Part shown: piece by piece, positions 57,817 through 64,000 of the stretch
Numbering within the stretch: the first letter of the stretch is position 1
How the letters are laid out: each line of letters opens with the position of its first letter
From: Rhyacophila brunnea
Lineage: Eukaryota > Arthropoda > Insecta > Trichoptera > Rhyacophilidae
Direction of reading: 5' to 3'
Assembly: GCA_022495005.1 (NCBI GenBank)
Contig: JAGYXB010001324.1
Location: forward strand, 1,240,001 to 1,304,000
Length of the DNA stretch: 64,000 nucleotides
Made by a program: the position numbers and the translations under genes
Notes under the pieces: generated by a model
What the model was told of the DNA's origin: nothing
The model's database searches: none
What the model saw: the letters and a program-made list of their open reading frames with translations, nothing else

Positions 57817-58488
57817 ATGAAAATTATCAATCACTACAATAATACTATGTCGTCACTAAGTTTAGATACCCTGATTAAATTTATTTCAACCTTCGATGGA
57901 GAAAAGAAAAATCTTTATCTATTTCTTAATGACTGTGATACGGCTTTTGAGATATGTCCGAATGAATTAAAACCCGTCCTGTTAAAATTCATGATTCACT
58001 GCGTAGTAGGTAACGCCAAATATACAATTTCAAATTATAAATTTGAATCTTATGAAAATTTCAAATCTTTCCTAAACACTACTTACGGTGAAAATAAACA
58101 TACATCTCAATTAGAATTAGAACTGAGAAATTGTAAACAGAATTATAAAGAACCTATTATCAAATTTATTCAGCGTGTAGAAAACTGCAGAAATAACCTC
58201 ATCAACGCACTTATACATAAGGATGACGACGAGTTAATTGGTCGCATTAAACAAATCGAGGATAGCGCTCTAAATACCTTCATGCTAGGAATCCATCCTC
58301 AAACGTGTATGGTAGTTCGATTGTCTAAACCAACAACATTAACAGAAGCAGCGAACGTGGCTATAGAGGAGGATACGATTTTAAACAATTTCAAAGATAT
58401 GCACATAAACTCTAAAAATAATTATCATAATCAGTCACATCATTTTAATTACAATAATCAAAACATAATCAGTTCAAAACTTCAGTAA
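57817..58488 (+). CDS. Ty3/gypsy Gag (capsid region)
   Basis: 223 residues from ATG at 57817. The predominantly helical sequence with SLDTLIKFISTFDGEKKNLY, LFLNDCDTAFEICPNE, NFKSFLNTTYGENKHTSQLE and IIKFIQRVENCRNNLI is that of the retrotransposon Gag domain, which assembles the virus-like particle. The frame ends at 58488; the nucleocapsid zinc knuckle follows in another frame, so a frame break separates them. The second in-frame ATG at 57847 (MSSLSLDTL) may be the true start. Confidence 0.78.
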   Translation: MKIINHYNNTMSSLSLDTLIKFISTFDGEKKNLYLFLNDCDTAFEICPNELKPVLLKFMIHCVVGNAKYTISNYKFESYENFKSFLNTTYGENKHTSQLELELRNCKQNYKEPIIKFIQRVENCRNNLINALIHKDDDELIGRIKQIEDSALNTFMLGIHPQTCMVVRLSKPTTLTEAANVAIEEDTILNNFKDMHINSKNNYHNQSHHFNYNNQNIISSKLQ

Positions 58489-58493
58489 ATAAA

Positions 58494-58814
58494 GTGTGTA
58501 GATATTGCAAAACATCAGGACACTTAATCGAAGAGTGCAGAAAACGACAGTACAATAATCGTTTTAAAAATATTTCAAATCCTTCTCAGCTTCAAACTAA
58601 TCAAACAAATCCGAATGTTTCTTTCCATCAACCTCCACAAAATTCTCAAAATTCGCAAAACTCACGAAATTCAAAAAATTCTCAAAACTCGCAAAATTCT
58701 CAAAATTATCAACTCCCAGCACTCCAAGAGACCTGCCTCCTCCCGGTACGTGCAAAGCATTCAGGCAGATTATTTTCATTAGAACCAAATACAGCGTATG
58801 TTGAATTTCCATAA
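58494..58814 (+). CDS. Gag zinc knuckle and NSQNSQ-repeat tail
   Basis: CRYCKTSGHLIEECRK fits the CX2CX4HX4C retroviral-type knuckle that binds RNA. After it an asparagine/glutamine/serine repeat (QNSQNSQNSRNSKNSQN) arises from tandem AATTCTCAAAA-like units at 58640-58705. It has no ATG of its own and is presumably the continuation of gag after the frame break at about 58488. Confidence 0.7.
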   Translation: MCRYCKTSGHLIEECRKRQYNNRFKNISNPSQLQTNQTNPNVSFHQPPQNSQNSQNSRNSKNSQNSQNSQNYQLPALQETCLLPVRAKHSGRLFSLEPNTAYVEFP

Positions 58815-59184
58815 TATACTGAAAAAAAATCTAAAACAGTTGATTGATACAGGCGCCGACATTTCATCAGTAGAAATAAGTTCCCTAGATGGAAACGAAC
58901 TTGTTAATGAAACTGAACTTGTCATGCTCAAAGGTATCGATAACTCTCCGAATCCAGTAAAAACTATCGGAGCAGTTAATATAACATTTCCTTTAAAATG
59001 TATGCAACTTCATCATACTATCCATGTCATTTCAAACCATGTCACTAATATTCCTTTGACGGATTACTGGGTCATTACTTTTTCGTCAATAATAATGCAA
59101 AGATTGACTACGAAACAAATACATTACATAAATATGATGAAATTATTCCTATATTCAATAAAATCAATCCTATTTATACTTTAA
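58798..59184 (+). pseudogene. Retrotransposon protease remnant
   Basis: LKQLIDTGADISSVEIS carries the aspartic protease DTGA motif. The frame runs to 59184, then continues with stops through KPRSKTLIELVVRNPEINEG and LPDVGI-like pieces (59185-59330), the usual spacer before reverse transcriptase, which is absent. Confidence 0.7.
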
Positions 59185-59445
59185 AGCCTAGATCTAAAAC
59201 CCTTATAGAATTAGTTGTACGAAATCCTGAAATTAACGAAGGTGTTATCCCAAATATCTAAATACTTCCAGACGTAGGTATACTTATCACGTACTCTTGC
59301 AAAGGTACTTTCAGGAAATAAAGTATTTGCCACAATCGTCAACAGCATTATTAAGTCAGTCAATATCTTATCAAATAAAATAACTCTCGAACCATTTAAT
59401 GAACATGAAAGTTTCGTTGATTTTACAAACTCTAATACTAACGCT

Positions 59446-60012
59446 TTGTCTCAAATTGACAATCAAAGTACTGTTCTCATAAATAATTCTTCAGCTTGTA
59501 ATCCTTCGTATTCATACAATGACTTTATTGAGAAACAAAATGAAAATGTCAATGTCAACTTGAATGAAATCGACGAATCCCTTCCAAGTCAAACCCAATC
59601 TATTGCACACTGTATTTCGAATGATAAATCAGTGTCCAAGGAAATAGCTTCAGAAATAAGTACGATAATTAACCCTAATAACAATGAAATTCTACAAATA
59701 CTTAAAGAATATCATGAGTCTCCCATAAACGAACATTCCGTATATCACAGAACCTTAAATCGCGTACGTCTAAAATACAAATGGACAAATATGAAAAAAG
59801 ACATCAAAGATTACATTAAACAATGTGAATCTTGTCGGAAAAATAAAATCTCTCGACAGAACCTTAAACAGACCTTAAGAACAGTTGAAATCGGTGATAA
59901 AATATATTTAACCAATAACGCCTCTAAAATAAATAAATCAAAAAAATTATCTCCTAATTTCCAAGGACCTTACGAAATTGCCAAGCAAGCTAATTTAGAT
60001 CCCTCACAATAA
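59446..60012 (+). pseudogene. Integrase N- and C-terminal pieces
   Basis: EILQILKEYHESPINEHSVY, HRTLNRVRLKYKWTNMKKDI and KDYIKQCESCRKNK form the HHCC zinc domain that precedes the integrase core. The frame then jumps to VEIGDKIYLTNNASK and LSPNFQGPYEIAKQANLDPS, the GPY/F C-terminal domain. The DDE core between them is deleted. The N-terminal half (59446-59690) is an Asn/Ser-rich spacer. Confidence 0.78.
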
Positions 60013-60272
60013 TCTCATTCAAAGGTTTATGTTATTATTTTCATTATTATATTATTATGTACTAATATTAATAATTGTTTTTCTATATGTAAAAAAAAAA
60101 AATTATATGTAATATGACTTCAGTTGTTCTATATCTATTTATCACACATCACAATCTATTGTTCACAACAAAATCTATTTTCGAAAACCAATGTACTAAT
60201 GTGATTATAATTTCTTTTAACCAAACTCATGGTATAAATTGTGTACCATAAGTTTATTCTTTTGAAGGGAGA

Positions 60273-60608
60273 TGTTATGTGCCATTCGAATTTGTAACTG
60301 TTAGTGAGTCAGCCAGTGGATTCGACCGGCTGAAACAATGAGTTCATTATTATTTATACAAGTTAAATCTTGTTTCATTTCTTAAGTTTGTTGCATCATT
60401 TTTATTGTTCCTTTCTAGTAATATAAACACTCTTCAGTCGGACTTCTAACAAAAAACACATATTGTACCTACCTAGTAATATTCAACCTTATATTAGTAA
60501 AAACCAGTACCAGTAAAAATATGTTATGTGATTTTGTGTTATAAAGCGGAAATAAAGGACAACATTAAATACAATAATAATATCTTTTAATAATTCCAAG
60601 CCATAACA
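60273..60608 (+). repeat. Right LTR
   Basis: Begins TGTTATGTGCC directly after the purine tract TTGAAGGGAGA and ends AAGCCATAACA, so the ends form TGTTATG/CATAACA inverted repeats. AATAAA at 60551 could serve as its polyadenylation signal. Confidence 0.75.
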
Positions 60609-61254
60609 CCACTTTTAACACACAGATGGTAAGAAAATTGGTTTGTTAATTTTTTCATTGAATTGAATGTATCAGGTAGTAAATTCTATTCACATTATGG
60701 AATAATATTCCTTTTATGTTCACAGGCGAAGGAAACTAAGGGTACCAGTTTATTCAAATTATCGCTTAATCTGTTCGGATGTTGATCAAATTATTAGATT
60801 TTGAATAAATTAAATATGAAAAACTACTAAACTGTTGTAGATAATGCAGAATTCGAACTATGACCGTATCACTTTTACGTGACACGCTAGTCATTCATAG
60901 GTTCGCTATCCATGTTCTATGATGTTGTCGCTTTTCATCATTAGCATTCACACCAAAAACTTGTAATATGATGGGACCTATGAATGGGACTTCGAAAGTA
61001 TTATTTAAGTTGATAAGAAGCTTTTATTTTTATTCAAATGTTGTCAGCTGATAGTAAATACCAAAATATTCAAATGAATACCTACCTAGCTACATATTAT
61101 GTGTAATTCTTTCTTTATAGAGACTGCCAAATTAAAGAAAGGCTACTGAAATTGAGTCTAGTTCGTTATGGTACAACATTATTATTCTTTGACGTACATA
61201 CCTACCTATAATTTAAAAAAAACATACCTTAATTTTTGTTTTCTACTTTCAGTG
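60609..61254. other. Intergenic, no gene
   Basis: AT-rich, nothing recognised. Confidence 0.4.
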
Positions 61255-61490
61255 AACAGGAATAAAAATTGAATGCAGATAGACGTCAAGTCTTCCCTTG
61301 ATGGTTTCTATAAAGAACTGCAAGTACTGGGACTTGCTTCAGATCTGCTTAGTTCTTTTACTGTGGGATTTGTCGCCATCCAAAGTGATACTAAAATGGG
61401 TTCCACGAGAATTTGATGAGAGTTTTACTTTTGAGAGGAAATTTATAGCAACGATGGCTGGAGGAAAAGTGATGAACTCAGTGTGGTCAG
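61255..61490 (+). CDS. Candidate first coding exon, secreted-type start
   Basis: A good acceptor (TTCTACTTTCAG, ending about 61258) precedes two overlapping open frames. One begins MVSIKNCKYWDLLQICLVLL LW (ATG 61301), a charged start with a hydrophobic core like a signal peptide, then SPSKVILKWVPREFDESFTF and ERKFIATMAGGKVMNSVW, with possible donors GTG/GTCAGT or TCA/GTAACG near 61485-61491. The other begins MQIDVKSSLDGFYKELQVLG (ATG 61273) and stops after 48 codons. No family recognised and no partner exon found to the right. Confidence 0.3.
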
Positions 61491-61552
61491 TAACGAGCGT
61501 TGTTACATACATATGTACCTACTGTTCATTCTGTTTCTATGAAAGTATTTAA

Positions 61553-64000
61553 AATAAGTACATACGGTAATATTATTAGAGTTATAGCATAGTATTGATT
61601 TATATTCCAAGTGTTAAGATACCTCATGTATCCGTTAATTATTATCATCATCGTCATTGATGTTCAGTGCAGGTAGGTAGATCATGAATTATTAAGGGCA
61701 CTACATTATAACGGGGCGGCAAGTTAAGGAATAAATGCGAATAATGCAATTTTTGAGAGTAGCTTTCGTGGACATGGTAAGATTGTTGCTCGATGAGATG
61801 TTGTAAAATAATGCCTTATAATGTATGTATAAAGGTCCTATTGGTGTATGGAATAGGTACCTATTCGGCTAAGGTGTTTATTTTAGCATTTGTGTTTGTT
61901 TTCTGTCATTGTCCTCTTTTGTGTATCATTTAACCTTGACAGTCTTGTCACCATACAGGAGAAATAAAATGAAATGCTGGAAGATGTCAATAGCTAGAGA
62001 AAGAAAGCAGAGGATGTAGAGTTTGGAGCGTCCAAGATGAGCAGTTAGCGCTAAGGGAAATAAATTTTGTTTGCAGCAGATAAGCAGTGAATATAAGATT
62101 TAGTATCAAACAAATATTTTGAAGGTATAATTATTATTTACCTGTCTCAAATTTATTTGGCACATACCTATTTAAATCTTACATTGGTATTTATTTTCAA
62201 AATATATTTTTTGCCTTTATCATTATTAAAAATTATTAATTAAAAACATAGTAATACATAGTATATTTATCTCGCGGGTTCACTGACATTATTATGCAGC
62301 AAAATAATACATTGGCAAAATTCAAACGATAAACTGTTTTGTGTCCAAGGTTCGTTCTTTTCTGAAATACATTGTCACGTTGTGGATACGTACCTATACG
62401 TAATTTGAGAGTAGGTAAATTCTCACCAATATAAGAGGAGGCAAGAGCGATTCTCTTTCACACAAACCCCCACCCTGCGGCCGTTGCTGATACCTACTTG
62501 TACTTTGGCGGACAGGAGGGTTGTACCTTTATCGATCTCGTTCACTTTTACCCTGACTTCTCAACTGGATGGATCTTTCAACTTAACCTACTTTTTGTAC
62601 ATGGCCGGATGGACGCCGGCCACATAAAAATCAGTTTTTCTCTCATTTTATTGAACTTTTATTAACATTAATTTCTAAAATTCAGTGTCTACAATTTGAA
62701 GGGATGCAGAGCAGATGAGTACCCTATTATTTTTATTTATAATGTTTTTTTGTAGATTAGCATGTCTTCGTATAAAAAAGATCACCGAGTCTCCTTAATT
62801 TCAATTGTTATACTTGTCAAAATAAATTTAATGTTTTTTTTGCCTATAATAAACAACTATTGTTATCTCTAAATCTAGTGTTTTCTTTATTTACATGGTA
62901 TTTAATTATGTACACACTTAGACAGCACTTGGCGCCCTTTTTATCAATTCAATTTTATCTCACACTTATAAGTCTCTTTTATACATAGTTTTCTCAGTCT
63001 ATTTAAATTCCTTTTTTTACATATTTTATAGATGCTAGTTCTCTGTTAATCACATACAATTGTCAGCGCGATCTCATGGCCCTGAATAATTCAATTATCC
63101 GATTTTACTATTCACGCTTAAATCTAATCATGCTCTACCTTTAACTTGCAATTTCTACAATTTATATTTTTATTCACACATTCTCTCCTCTATTTTATTC
63201 ACATATTTATAATCCATTTTTACGAAAATTACAACATGTAATGTCTAATACTAATGTGAAGTATTCAAGGAAGATGTATAAAATTATGCATATACACATA
63301 ATATTCTCCCACATTTGAGAGGTAAGAAATTGTTGAAATAGGTACCTGTCAAGGTAATGAAATCAAACACTGCTGTAACAGTTTTTTTCATATTCATGTT
63401 TATTTGACGATAATGTTTTTGAAAATATATTGCAATAATTATAATAATATATAACAAATTACATGTTATAAATATTTTGACAAAAGAAACATAACAATAT
63501 TTTTTAACAATAGGTAAACAATATGATAGATGATAGAATATAATAATATGTATGAAAAACAAAATTCCTGAAACTTGGTCTTTGTAAATGTTTTCAAGAA
63601 ATAGCCGATGGCTAAGAGCATAATGCAGAGTTATCGACGTTAAGCAGCCGTTCTAACAATAATAATATTAAGAAACATGTTGCATGTTCTTTCTCTCTTC
63701 CACAATAAGAATAATATAATAATGTGTTTCTCACTGAACTTAGGTCACTGAGATTGGCCTCTGAAAGTTAGGTGCGTAACCTAGGGACATATCCACGTAT
63801 GTATGGTTCTGCATCGCGATCCATAATTCTAAAATAATTTTAATATTTAGCATTTTTAAAAAATATCTTTATTTTTATGGGACCCAAGCGACCTTTGAAG
63901 ATTGTTATGTGGTCCGATTTACATGTATGTCATTGTTATTATTGTTATAAACAAGTTGAATTAAATTTATTGGATAGAGAATACATCTTATTTTTACATT
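61553..64000. other. Right end, no gene recognised
   Basis: A GC-richer patch at 62450-62640 contains the inverted pair GGCCGGATGG / GGACGCCGGCC but no clear ORF. The remainder is AT-rich with chance ORFs (for example a hydrophobic minus-strand frame at 63284-63562). Confidence 0.4.

Larger units (their letters stand above)
55609..60608 (+). mobile_element. Internally deleted Ty3/gypsy LTR retrotransposon
   Basis: A right LTR (60273-60608) and a shorter, diverged left LTR (from 55609) share GCCAGTGGATTCGAC-GGCTG, GAAACAATGAGTTCATT and AAACACTCTTCAGTCGGAC. Between them are a gag ORF, a zinc knuckle, a protease motif and an integrase zinc domain with a GPY/F end, but reverse transcriptase, RNase H and the integrase core are gone. 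A hAT copy is nested at 56402-57221. No exact target duplication was found. Confidence 0.85.

Noticed and set aside
63284..63562. Hydrophobic 92-codon ORF as a membrane protein
   Set aside because: Arises from AT-rich sequence with Ile/Tyr runs and has no supporting signals.

Overview
This is eukaryotic, almost certainly insect, nuclear DNA. It is strongly AT-rich, has spliced genes with GT-AG introns, a ZAD-type C2H2 zinc-finger gene (an arthropod family), and a dense load of insect-type transposons. A Lepidoptera-like source is my best guess: the palindromic TAGGTACCTA-type words are frequent, an RTE-clade LINE ends in a (TGA/GAT)n tail, and the fingers resemble moth and butterfly ZAD proteins. 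I cannot prove the order from sequence alone.

Two host genes are well supported, both on the minus strand. Gene 1 (coding 43475 down to 171, running off the left edge) encodes an ankyrin-repeat protein. I could join five coding exons (43425-43475, 40048-40242, 36270-36435, 1489-1642, 171-336) with consensus splice sites and matching phases. Intron 3 (1643-36269) is about 34.6 kb and holds most of the mobile DNA. Gene 2 (51126-54451) encodes a complete ZAD plus eight-C2H2-finger protein of about 467 residues in three exons. Two weaker exon candidates are a CpG-rich minus-strand block at 20468-20680 inside intron 3 and a plus-strand block at 61255-61490 with a signal-peptide-like start.

The rest is a transposon archive. 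DNA elements include several hAT-type elements with intact 8-bp target duplications (10285-11016, 13404-13978, 39473-39898, 40734-41587, 44293-46506, 44588-45434), a Harbinger-like MITE (11548-11892), a mariner with a broken transposase (15448-16870), TTAA-flanked piggyBac-like elements (5552-6011, 31376-35495, 41246-41362), a 1.74-kb Mutator-like foldback with a 9-bp duplication (26055-27797), and a pogo/Tigger-like element (41788-42485). Retroelements include RTE-like LINE fragments (18475-19130, 49324-50560), two tRNA-derived SINE families, and an internally deleted Ty3/gypsy element (55609-60608). Many are nested up to three deep.

The most unusual content is a 2.66-kb terminal-inverted-repeat element (32425-35088). 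It carries a decayed gene of an insect protein family I believe is catalogued as DUF7869, has repeated AGTCAGGTAAGTCA-like words near both ends, and sits between 100-bp direct repeats. A separate repeat family (ends GTGTCGCTGAGTTT; copies 37888-38080, 44263-48015, 52257-52532) is built on a similar plan, and its long copy contains an exon resembling the N-terminus of the same protein family. Two long palindromes in the transcribed ankyrin intron could form long hairpin RNAs.
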